DNA of 26,479 nt from UBA6921 sp964532385 (GTDB lineage: Bacteria; Pseudomonadota; Gammaproteobacteria; SG8-11), in assembly GCA_964532385.1 (NCBI GenBank), contig CAZHHW010000041.1:1-26479 (forward strand), given 5' to 3'. Under the pieces are notes generated by a model. It saw only the letters and a list, made by a program, of their open reading frames with translations. It did no database searches and was not told where the DNA came from. The position numbers were made by a program, and so were the translations under genes. Positions 1 through 6,203 of the stretch are shown here, in pieces; positions within the stretch are counted from its first letter, which is position 1; each line of letters opens with the position of its first letter.

Positions 1-542
1 AGCGGGTTTTTGTGGCGTTGCGCAAGTTCCACATCGCGCGCCAGGGTTTCGGTGAGCGCGGTACGGTTGTACACGCCCGTGAGCGGATCGCGCTGGGCTT
101 TGAGCAAGGCGGTGCGATACAACAGCGCATTGCGCAGCGGATGCACCAGGCTGCGCAGCAATGATTCCAGTTCGGTGATTTGACTCGCGGTGAAGCTGGT
201 TTTGCGCATCAGCACAATTTCACCCAGCGATTGTTCGTTGACGGTGAGGTTATAGGTGCATAGATGAGCGGCGTTACGTCCGAATTTGATGTCGATGCCC
301 TGTGCAGTGTTATAGAAGCGTATGCCGTCGACCGGCACGGTGAATTTCACTTCCTGCGCAAACATTGCGATGATTTGTTCTATATCGAGCGAAGTTTGCA
401 GCGCGTTGGAAATCTGCAACAACCGGTAGGAAGCGAATTCCGCCGGCTCATCGGAATTCGATTCCGGATTCGAGGTCAGCGTATTCGTGCCGACAATGAC
501 ATTGCGCGCACTATTCAATGCGAATTGTGGGAGGACCGCCAT
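1..542 (-). CDS. GAF-GGDEF diguanylate cyclase-like protein, N-terminal part (runs off window)
   Basis: The first 180 residues of a minus-strand protein are present; the rest lies left of position 1. A GAF-like segment (around residues 45-140, beginning near LLQISNALQTSLDIEQ) is followed by a helical linker and the opening of a GGDEF domain, recognisable as RDPLTGVYNRTAL (motif DxLTGxxNR). The GGDEF signature itself is outside the window, so cyclase activity cannot be judged. There is no signal peptide or membrane segment, so it should be cytoplasmic and sense a ligand or partner through the GAF part. The start ATG at 540-542 has a good ribosome site on the minus strand (AAAGGAGA, 6 bases upstream). 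It is divergent from the thioredoxin gene and lies close to a second c-di-GMP protein at 2278, suggesting a shared signalling neighbourhood. The family is sure; the function of this copy is inference. Confidence 0.85.
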   Translation of the reverse strand, partial: MAVLPQFALNSARNVIVGTNTLTSNPESNSDEPAEFASYRLLQISNALQTSLDIEQIIAMFAQEVKFTVPVDGIRFYNTAQGIDIKFGRNAAHLCTYNLTVNEQSLGEIVLMRKTSFTASQITELESLLRSLVHPLRNALLYRTALLKAQRDPLTGVYNRTALTETLARDVELAQRHKNP

Positions 543-670
543 GACAACTCTCCTTTAGCAGAACTGGTTTAAAATTCACAAGCCAGAATCATGCCAGCCC
601 ATGTCACTTAAAATTAGTCCTCATTATTCAGTAGCCTGACAGCGCTTGATGAGATTTTTATCATGCATAA

Positions 671-684
671 GTCAATGCATTGAC
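671..684. promoter_or_regulatory. 14-bp perfect palindrome in divergent intergenic region (operator candidate)
   Basis: GTCAATGCATTGAC is its own reverse complement and sits in the 260-bp gap between the minus-strand GGDEF gene and the plus-strand thioredoxin gene. It contains a TTGACA at 680-685, but no -10 hexamer lies at 16-18 bp on the plus strand, so I read it as a protein-binding site rather than a promoter core. The remainder of 543-802 is AT-rich and holds a CAGTAAT direct repeat (near 707-722) with no gene. Confidence 0.4.
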
Positions 685-802
685 AGTATCTGCAACGATA
701 TGCAAACAGTAATCACAGTAATACAGGAACGATGGTCTACATTTAAGGAATCACGGTGACAGGCCGAATCTGTTGCTGCGACTCTCATTTACGAGGATGT
801 AT

Positions 803-1867
803 ATGAAGCTGATCAAATGGCTGCCTGTGATATTGAGTATGGTGCTATCTGGCAACATTCTGGCCGATGCGCCGAGCATGCAGTTGGTTAAAAAGGAAGG
901 CCAGTTAAACCCCGATATGACGAATCCGGGTGCTGCGGAGTATCCGGCCTGGTTCAAAAACTCCTTTCTGGATTTCCGCGATGACGTCAAAGATGCCGCC
1001 GCCCATAACAAGCGCCTGGTGTTATTTTTCTATCAGGACGGCTGCCCGTATTGCAAAAAACTGTTGGAAGTAAATCTCGCGCAGAAAAACATTGCCGATA
1101 CTTTGCGCAACCGCTTCGACGTGATCACGGTGAATCTGTGGGGTGACCGCGAGGTTACCGATGTGGACGGCGCCCATCTGATCGAAAAGCAATTCGCGGA
1201 AAAAATGAAGGTCATGTACACGCCGACCATTCTATTTTTCGACGAACAGGCCAAGGTGGTGTTACGCGTGAATGGTTACTACGAACCGCACAAATTTCTC
1301 GCCGCGCTGAATTATGTGGCCGACAAACATGAAAAAGAAGCCAGTTTCCGCGACTACTTCGCCAAGTTGAATCCACCCGCCGCAAGCGGAACACTCCATA
1401 CGCAAGCTTTCATTGCGCCGCCGCCGTATGAATTAACGCGTGTGAAAAAAGCGGGCGCCAAGCCATTGTTGGTGTTGTTCGAACAACAACAATGCCCGGC
1501 ATGCGACGAGTTGCACAACGAGGTGTTTAAACGTAAAGAAACCCTGGAGCAAGTCGCGCGTTTCGACGTCGTGCAATTAGACATGTGGTCCAAGACCCCT
1601 ATCATCACGCCCGACGGACGCTCGATCAGCGCGAGCGCCTGGGCGAAAGAATTGGATATCAAATACGCCCCGTCGATGGTGTATTTCGATGCCAGCGCGA
1701 AAGAAGTGATTCGCACCGAAGGTTATTTGAAGTCATTCCACAATCAGTCCGTCATGGATTACGTGGCATCGGCCGCCTATAAGACCGAGCCAAGCTTCCA
1801 GCGTTATATCGAGTGGCGCGCGGAAAAATTGCGCGAGAAGGGCGTCACCATCCGCATTATGGAATGA
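803..1867 (+). CDS. Periplasmic tandem thioredoxin-fold protein (SoxW/DsbE-like)
   Basis: This is a 354-residue exported protein. Residues 1-21 form a signal peptide (MKLIKWLPVILSMVLSGNILA) with likely cleavage after A21. Two thioredoxin-fold domains follow. Domain 1 has CPYC at residues 81-84 and a cis-proline loop YTPTILFFD; domain 2 has CPAC at 231-234 and YAPSMVYFD. The two halves also share a strand ending in LWGD/MWSK and a following DG turn, so the protein arose by internal duplication. Both redox motifs are intact, which fits a periplasmic thiol-disulfide reductase or isomerase; the substrate is unknown. ATG 803 is preferred because GAGG lies 6 bases upstream; an ATG at 797 and a TTG at 773 are in frame but have no proper ribosome site and would spoil the signal peptide. 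It appears monocistronic, followed by a strong hairpin at 1950. Substrate assignment to SoxW or DsbE families is approximate. Confidence 0.85.
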   Translation: MKLIKWLPVILSMVLSGNILADAPSMQLVKKEGQLNPDMTNPGAAEYPAWFKNSFLDFRDDVKDAAAHNKRLVLFFYQDGCPYCKKLLEVNLAQKNIADTLRNRFDVITVNLWGDREVTDVDGAHLIEKQFAEKMKVMYTPTILFFDEQAKVVLRVNGYYEPHKFLAALNYVADKHEKEASFRDYFAKLNPPAASGTLHTQAFIAPPPYELTRVKKAGAKPLLVLFEQQQCPACDELHNEVFKRKETLEQVARFDVVQLDMWSKTPIITPDGRSISASAWAKELDIKYAPSMVYFDASAKEVIRTEGYLKSFHNQSVMDYVASAAYKTEPSFQRYIEWRAEKLREKGVTIRIME

Positions 1868-1949
1868 TCGCGCTAGCTTCATTGCGCCAAAAATATCTCC
1901 CCCTCATTTTTTAGTAGCTGGGTCTGACACGACCGTGAAGAAATATCTT

Positions 1950-1975
1950 GGCTTGCTCGACGGATCGAGCAAGCC
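1950..1975 (+). terminator. Perfect 11-bp hairpin downstream of thioredoxin gene
   Basis: GGCTTGCTCGA (1950-1960) and TCGAGCAAGCC (1965-1975) are exact inverted complements around a CGGA loop. It lies 82 bp after the thioredoxin stop codon. There is no T-run on either strand, so it is not a canonical intrinsic terminator; it may protect an mRNA 3' end or act with Rho. Confidence 0.45.
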
Positions 1976-1989
1976 GATGTAGAGCCATG

Positions 1990-2010
1990 TATTGACATTT
2001 ATAGTCAATA
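1990..2010. promoter_or_regulatory. Operator-like dyad overlapping a -35 element
   Basis: TATTGAC (1990-1996) and GTCAATA (2004-2010) form a perfect 7+7 inverted repeat with a 7-bp spacer. It covers the -35 hexamer and half the spacer of the promoter at 1992-2021, the classic place for a repressor site. Confidence 0.45.
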
Positions 2011-2021
2011 GGTAATAATAC
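1992..2021 (+). promoter_or_regulatory. Sigma70-type promoter
   Basis: TTGACA (1992-1997, a consensus -35) and TAATAC (2016-2021) are separated by 18 bp in an AT-rich stretch. The expected start of transcription is near 2028, only about 57 bp before an intrinsic terminator. Confidence 0.55.
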
Positions 2022-2027
2022 TTACAT

Positions 2028-2084
2028 AACTCCCAATTTATGGTGAGTATTTCACACGGGTTTTGTGTCAAAACCCTATTTTTT
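2028..2084 (+). ncRNA. Candidate ~57-nt small RNA or terminated leader
   Basis: The interval starts at the expected start site of the promoter at 1992-2021 and ends in the T-run of a terminator. The RNA would open with a hairpin (ACTCCCA at 2029-2035 pairing with TGG-T-GAGT at 2041-2048, one bulged U, loop ATTTA), then a short single strand, then the terminator hairpin. The 5' arm carries CUCCC, which could pair with ribosome-binding sites of target mRNAs. I do not recognise it as a known RNA family. Because the downstream gene has its own later promoter, this could be an independent small RNA or a prematurely terminated leader. It is predicted from sequence pattern only. Confidence 0.35.
2058..2084 (+). 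terminator. Intrinsic terminator
   Basis: GGGTTTTG (2058-2065) pairs perfectly with CAAAACCC (2069-2076) around a TGT loop and is followed by TATTTTTT (2077-2084). The minus strand lacks a T-run, so it acts on plus-strand transcripts. Confidence 0.65.
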
Positions 2085-2109
2085 AAACCTAAATAAAGCG
2101 TCTAATCAT

Positions 2110-2128
2110 TTTAAACAGTGTGTTTAAA
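2110..2128. promoter_or_regulatory. Inverted repeat upstream of extended -10 promoter
   Basis: TTTAAAC (2110-2116) and GTTTAAA (2122-2128) flank a 5-bp spacer. The centre is about 50 bp before the expected start site of the promoter at 2156-2164, a typical activator position. It may instead be an AT-rich coincidence. Confidence 0.3.
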
Positions 2129-2155
2129 TAATGGTCAAGATCTGCCGTAAATAGC

Positions 2156-2164
2156 TGATACAAT
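2156..2164 (+). promoter_or_regulatory. Extended -10 promoter for the REC-GGDEF-EAL gene
   Basis: TGATACAAT matches the extended -10 form TGnTAnAAT and has no recognisable -35 at 16-18 bp. The expected start is near 2171, giving a 5' leader of about 107 nt ahead of the gene at 2278. Confidence 0.4.
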
Positions 2165-2226
2165 CCGCCCCGATTAAAAAATATTTTCAAGTTTAAAAGT
2201 TTTTTCTGTGCACTATCCGTCGCGTC

Positions 2227-2261
2227 ATGCAGTGAAGTTACAGAATTCAGTTTTACTGCAT
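2227..2261 (+). promoter_or_regulatory. 5'-UTR hairpin before REC-GGDEF-EAL gene
   Basis: ATGCAGTGAAG (2227-2237) can pair with TTTTACTGCAT (2251-2261): 11 pairs including two G-U, loop of 13 nt. The stem ends 16 nt before the GTG start, close enough to influence ribosome access. The start region has only a poor Shine-Dalgarno, which makes translational control plausible but unproven. Confidence 0.3.
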
Positions 2262-2277
2262 CATTAAAGCGAACCGA

Positions 2278-4005
2278 GTGAATATGACTATTCCTCTTAA
2301 TATATTATTTGTCGACGATAGTCCCGACGATGTCGAATTGATGTACCAGCACATCAAGGCAGCGGGATACGACATTCATTGGGAGCGTGTCGATTCCGAT
2401 CCCGGATTGCGCAGTGCATTAACCGGCCGCGAATGGGATATTGTCCTCTGCGATTTCATCATGCCGGGCTTCAGCGGCCCGCGCGCGCTGGAAATCATGG
2501 GCGAAGAATGCTCGGTCACACCTTTTATTTTTGTGTCCGGGGCGATCGGCGAAGACACCGCGGTTGAAGCGATGCAGTCCGGCGCTCAGGACTACGTCAT
2601 GAAAGATAACTTGCGGCGCCTGGTGCCCGCGATTGAACGCGCATTACGCGAAGCGATGATCAAACGCGACCGCAATCGCCTGTATCGGCGCCTGAATTTC
2701 ATGGCCTACCACGATCCGTTAACAGGGTTGGCAAACCGGGTGCTGTTCATCGATCGATTACGCCTCGCCATCGATCAGGCAAACCGTAATCAGCGGCGGG
2801 TCGCGGTCGGCTTTCTCGATCTGGATCGATTCAAATTGATTAACGATACCTTGGGGCATGAAGCCGGGGATCAATTGCTGCGCGAAGTCGGCTCGCGTCT
2901 GCAGCGTTCCATCCGTAAAGTCGACACGGTGGCGCGCTTGGCGGGCGACGAGTTCGCTCTGATCCTTACGGACCTGGGTTCGAATGAAGACGTCGTGGGT
3001 ATTATGAATATCGTGGGCCGCGAGCTGTCGCGGCCTGTCAGTATTGCCGGGCAAGTCGTGTACCCTAATGCAAGCATCGGGATTTCCACGTATCCCGACG
3101 ACGGCGCAGAATCGGCGATCCTGCTGCAGTGCGCCGATACCGCGATGTATCGCGCAAAACGCAAAGGCGGGGGGCATGAATTTTATTCCGCGGCGTTGAC
3201 CGCGCATGCCAAAGAGCAGTTGCAAATGCAAACCAGCCTGCGTCAGGCTGTCGAAACCAGCCACTTCGTAATTCATTATCAACCCTTGGTGAATTTGGAG
3301 AACGATAGCGGCAGCGGTGTCGAAGCCTTAGTGCGATGGCCGCACAACAAACAGCTTGAAATGCCCGAAACGTTTATCCCCCTCGCGGAAAAAACCGGAC
3401 TGATCATCCCCATTGGAACCTGGGTATTGAAAAATGCTTGCCGCGATTGCGTGGATTGGCGCAACGCAGGTCATCCGGAAATTCGCGTAGCGGTGAATTT
3501 ATCGGTACGCCAATTTCATGATCCGAAGCTCGCGGAGATCATCCAAGAGACACTTGATGAAGCCGGTTTGGACGCCTCGGCGCTGGAACTGGAAATCACC
3601 GAATCGGTGCTGGCGAAAAACGACACCGCGACAAAAAACATGCTGCATCGCCTGCGCGACATGGGTGTCACATTATCGATCGACCACTTCGGCAGCGGCT
3701 CGTCATCGCTGGGCTATTTGCGTCACTTGCCGATCAACGTGCTGAAAATCGACTCCTCGTTTACGCAAAACCTTTCCACGCGCCGCGATAACCGCGCCAT
3801 GGTAAAAGCGATCGTCAGCCTGGCCAAGGGGCTCGATTTTAAAGTCACCGCCGAAGGTATTGAATCCCAGCTTCAGTTGGAGATGGTGCGCAACGAAGGG
3901 TGCGATATGGCGCAAGGTTTTTTTATCTCGCCGCCCATTGAACCGGTCGCGATCACCCCGTGGATGCAGCGCCATACCAATAATCATAATCATAGCGCGA
4001 GTTAA
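2278..4005 (+). CDS. REC-GGDEF-EAL response regulator (c-di-GMP turnover)
   Basis: 575 residues, cytoplasmic. The receiver (about 5-125) has the acidic pair in FVDDS, phospho-acceptor D59 in VLCDFIMPG, S in FVSGA and K in VMKDN, so it should be phosphorylated by a kinase. The GGDEF domain (about 140-310) begins YHDPLTGLANR and has AGDEF at 222-226, a variant found in active cyclases, plus an RxxD inhibitory site (RKVD, 213-216) five residues before it. The EAL domain (about 320-565) has EAL at 349-351, VNLSVRQF, LELEITES and AEGIE, but the usual DDFGTG reads DHFGSG (D469, H470), so one metal-binding aspartate is lost. This suggests a cyclase with a weak or c-di-GMP-sensing EAL half; this is inference. 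GTG 2278 and ATG 2284 are both possible starts, neither with a good ribosome site. Its stop abuts the stop of the convergent response regulator with no spacer. Confidence 0.93.
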   Translation: MNMTIPLNILFVDDSPDDVELMYQHIKAAGYDIHWERVDSDPGLRSALTGREWDIVLCDFIMPGFSGPRALEIMGEECSVTPFIFVSGAIGEDTAVEAMQSGAQDYVMKDNLRRLVPAIERALREAMIKRDRNRLYRRLNFMAYHDPLTGLANRVLFIDRLRLAIDQANRNQRRVAVGFLDLDRFKLINDTLGHEAGDQLLREVGSRLQRSIRKVDTVARLAGDEFALILTDLGSNEDVVGIMNIVGRELSRPVSIAGQVVYPNASIGISTYPDDGAESAILLQCADTAMYRAKRKGGGHEFYSAALTAHAKEQLQMQTSLRQAVETSHFVIHYQPLVNLENDSGSGVEALVRWPHNKQLEMPETFIPLAEKTGLIIPIGTWVLKNACRDCVDWRNAGHPEIRVAVNLSVRQFHDPKLAEIIQETLDEAGLDASALELEITESVLAKNDTATKNMLHRLRDMGVTLSIDHFGSGSSSLGYLRHLPINVLKIDSSFTQNLSTRRDNRAMVKAIVSLAKGLDFKVTAEGIESQLQLEMVRNEGCDMAQGFFISPPIEPVAITPWMQRHTNNHNHSAS

Positions 4006-4464
4006 TTATTTTTTCGGCGGCAGGGCTACGACCGTGAACCAATAATTGGAAAGGCTTTTGATCACATTGTGAAACTGATGGAAGTCGACGGGTTTTTTAA
4101 TGTACGAGCTGCAGCGCAAGCTGTACATCGAGTTGAGGTCGCGGTCCGACCCGGAGGTCGTCAAGATCACCACCGGCATGGTACGCAATGCGTCGTCTTT
4201 GAGTATCTCGGCCAGAACTTCACGGCCGTCCATCACGGGTAAGTTAAGATCGAGCAGGATCAAGTCGGGTGTGGGCGCGTCGCGATAGGGGCCTTGTTTG
4301 CGTAGATAGGCCATGCATTTTTCACCGTTGTCCACCGTATCCATCTGGATATCAAGCTTTGACTCTTTGAACGCCTCCCGGGTCAGGATCACATCTGCTT
4401 CATTGTCCTCGACCAGCAGAATGACCATTGCGCGTGCACGATTCAATTGTATTTCACTGCTCAT
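4006..4464 (-). CDS. Single-domain response regulator, Rcp1-like
   Basis: 152 residues consisting almost only of a receiver: acidic residues in LLVEDNEADV, phospho-acceptor D in LILLDLNLPVMDG, T in ILTTSGS and K in YIKKPVDF. The insertion of DDALRTMPVV and the N-terminal NEADV form are typical of Rcp1-type regulators that partner bacteriophytochrome-style or PAS/GAF kinases with an SHDLRAPLR H-box. It has no output domain, so it should pass phosphate on or act by protein contact. The start ATG (4462-4464) overlaps the TGA of the upstream kinase (4461-4463) as ATGA, and a strong minus-strand GGAGG lies 5 bases upstream, so the two are translationally coupled. An obvious candidate downstream element is the REC-GGDEF-EAL protein encoded convergently, but that link is inferred from position. 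Confidence 0.92.
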   Translation of the reverse strand: MSSEIQLNRARAMVILLVEDNEADVILTREAFKESKLDIQMDTVDNGEKCMAYLRKQGPYRDAPTPDLILLDLNLPVMDGREVLAEILKDDALRTMPVVILTTSGSDRDLNSMYSLRCSSYIKKPVDFHQFHNVIKSLSNYWFTVVALPPKK

Positions 4465-4550
4465 GCTGCCTCCGTGGCGAGTGCTTTAATCGTAAAGTGA
4501 AAGGTGCTGCCCAGGCCGGGTTCAGATTCAACCCAGATTTTTCCGCCATG
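4461..4550 (-). CDS. C-terminal end of multi-PAS histidine kinase (fragment beside gap)
   Basis: The minus strand reads HGGKIWVESEPGLGSTFHF, then TIKALATEAA and TGA at 4461-4463. This is the last part of a HATPase_c domain (GGKIWVESxxGxGSTFxFT). It is in a different reading frame from the upstream PAS segment when the 100 N are taken literally, which simply shows that the gap length is not real. The stop overlaps the start of the response regulator gene. I treat it as the end of the gene whose PAS part is at 4651-6103; the intervening dimerisation domain and most of the ATPase domain (about 200 residues in the family) are hidden in the gap. Confidence 0.8.
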   Translation of the reverse strand, partial: HGGKIWVESEPGLGSTFHFTIKALATEAA

Positions 4551-4650
4551 NNNNNNNNNNNNNNNNNNNNNNNNNNNNNNNNNNNNNNNNNNNNNNNNNN
4601 NNNNNNNNNNNNNNNNNNNNNNNNNNNNNNNNNNNNNNNNNNNNNNNNNN
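4551..4650. other. Assembly gap (100 N)
   Basis: Exactly 100 N, a conventional scaffold placeholder. It interrupts a histidine kinase gene between the coiled coil after the last PAS domain and the end of the ATPase domain, so several hundred bases are probably missing. Confidence 0.95.
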
Positions 4651-6103
4651 GCGCAAGTTCATTGGTGCGTTCTTTCACGCGGCGTTCCAGTTCGTCATTG
4701 AGTTGCCGTTGCGCGGTTTCGAGATGCTTGCGCGCTGAAATATCCATGATCGCACCCAGCACAAACAAGCCCTCATCGGTTTCCACCGGATTTAAACCGA
4801 TTTCTACAGGAAACTCGGTTCCATCCTTGCGCACGCCATAAAGATCACGTCCTGCGCCCATACGGCGGGCATTGGGCGCGGCAAAAAATCCGTTGCGCAG
4901 TCCGGCATGGCCCTGGCGATATTTCATTGGCACCAGAATTTCCACAGGTTGATCCAATAATTCCACTGCGGTGTAGCCGAATAAGCGTTGCACTTCTTTG
5001 TTGGCCAACACAATGTTGCCCGCCGAGTTCAGCATAATCATGGCGCTGGGTGCCGACTCGACGGTTGCGCGCAGCCGTTGCTCCTGGCGCATGCGGTCGG
5101 TCAGATCACGTGTAATTTTTGAATAACCTTCCAGATGACCGCCTTGATCTTTGAGTGCGGTGAGCAGCATGCTGGCCCAAAAACGCGTTCCGTCTTTACG
5201 TACGAGCCAGCCCTCTTCTTCGAACTGACCCTTGGCGTGCGCGATCTCAAGGACACGCTGCGGAACCCCATCTGCAATGGCTTCGGGAGGATAGAAGCAC
5301 GCGTGATGGCGCCCGATGACCTCTTCGGTTGCATAGCCTTGAATGCGCTGTGCACCGTGATTCCAACTCACGACATGACCCGTGGGATCGAGCATGATGA
5401 TGGCGTATTCGGTGACGCCGCCGACCAGCAACTCAAAGCGTTCCTCAAGCCGCTTGCGTTCGGAAAGGTCGACAATCGCACTGAGCGCGTAGGTGCCATC
5501 ATCCATTTCGACCGGGCTTAGGCCGATTTCAACCGGGAATTCGCTGCCGTTTTTGCGCACGCCGTAAAGGTCGCGCCCAGACCCCATGCGGCGGGCTGCG
5601 GGTGTGATAAAGAAGCCCTTGCGCAAGTCTGGATGGGCGGCACGAAACCGTTCGGGCACCAAAACCTCGATCGGCTTTCCGAGTAATTCGTTGCGTGGAT
5701 AGCCGAACAGTTTTTCCGTTTCCAGATTAACGAGTGCAATGCAACCTTTGCTGTCGATCATCACCATCGCCGTGGGTGCGGATTCAATGGTGGCGCGGAA
5801 GCGTGTTTCCAGCCGTTTACGCTCGGAAAGATCGACAATCGCGCTGAGTACAAATAATCCATCATCGGTTTTGATCGGATTCAGACCGATTTCAATCGGA
5901 ACTTCGGAGCCGTCTTTGCGCAAACCGAATAAATCACGGCCCGCGCCCATGCGGCGGGTATGCGGATCGGCAAAAAATGAAGTTCGAAATGCGGGGTGAC
6001 GTTCTCGAAAGCGGGCAGGGACCAGCACTTCCACGGGTTGTCCAAGCAGTTCGTCACGTGCAAAACCAAATAAATGTTCAGTTTCGGCATTAACGAGCAC
6101 GAT
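4651..6103 (-). CDS. Multi-PAS sensor histidine kinase, PAS region (both ends in gaps)
   Basis: An open frame of about 484 residues without start or stop, running gap to gap. It encodes four PAS domains: PAS1 (from 6103 to about 5801, N-terminus missing), PAS2 (about 5800-5441), PAS3 (about 5440-5075) and PAS4 (about 5074-4715), then a coiled coil ELERRVKERTNELA that leads into a kinase core. PAS1, PAS2 and PAS4 are near-duplicates sharing RRMGxGRDLxGxRKxGxE and PxEIGLxP, followed by VDLSERKRLE or MDISARKHLE; PAS3 (RIQGYATEEVIGRHHACFY) is of a different, canonical type. No membrane segment is visible, so it is probably cytoplasmic. Ligands are unknown. Together with the fragment at 4461-4550 it should be a HisKA-type kinase coupled to the response regulator at 4464. 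Whether it is separate from or fused to the kinase at 6204-7641 cannot be decided across the gap. Confidence 0.85.
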
Positions 6104-6203
6104 NNNNNNNNNNNNNNNNNNNNNNNNNNNNNNNNNNNNNNNNNNNNNNNNNNNNNNNNNNNNNNNNNNNNNNNNNNNNNNNNNNNNNNNNNNNNNNNNN
6201 NNN
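6104..6203. other. Assembly gap (100 N)
   Basis: Exactly 100 N. It hides the end of the ATPase domain of the upstream kinase (after DNGAGFDPAY), any intergenic sequence, and the start of the multi-PAS protein. Confidence 0.95.

Noticed and set aside
264..572. 102-codon plus-strand ORF at left end
   Set aside because: The minus strand encodes a clear GAF-GGDEF N-terminus with a strong ribosome site over the same bases.
680..724. Promoter at TTGACA 680-685 with TAATAC at 719-724
   Set aside because: The spacing of 33 bp is impossible for sigma70, and no -10 lies at 16-18 bp from TTGACA. Kept only as a palindrome.
2085..2277. c-di-GMP (GEMM) riboswitch in the leader of the REC-GGDEF-EAL gene
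   Set aside because: The conserved GEMM core and tetraloop-receptor arrangement are not found; only a simple hairpin is visible.
5881..6203. Continuation of the REC-GAF kinase frame through the N-run
   Set aside because: The frame after the 100 N is not the PAS frame; translation through placeholder bases is artefact.
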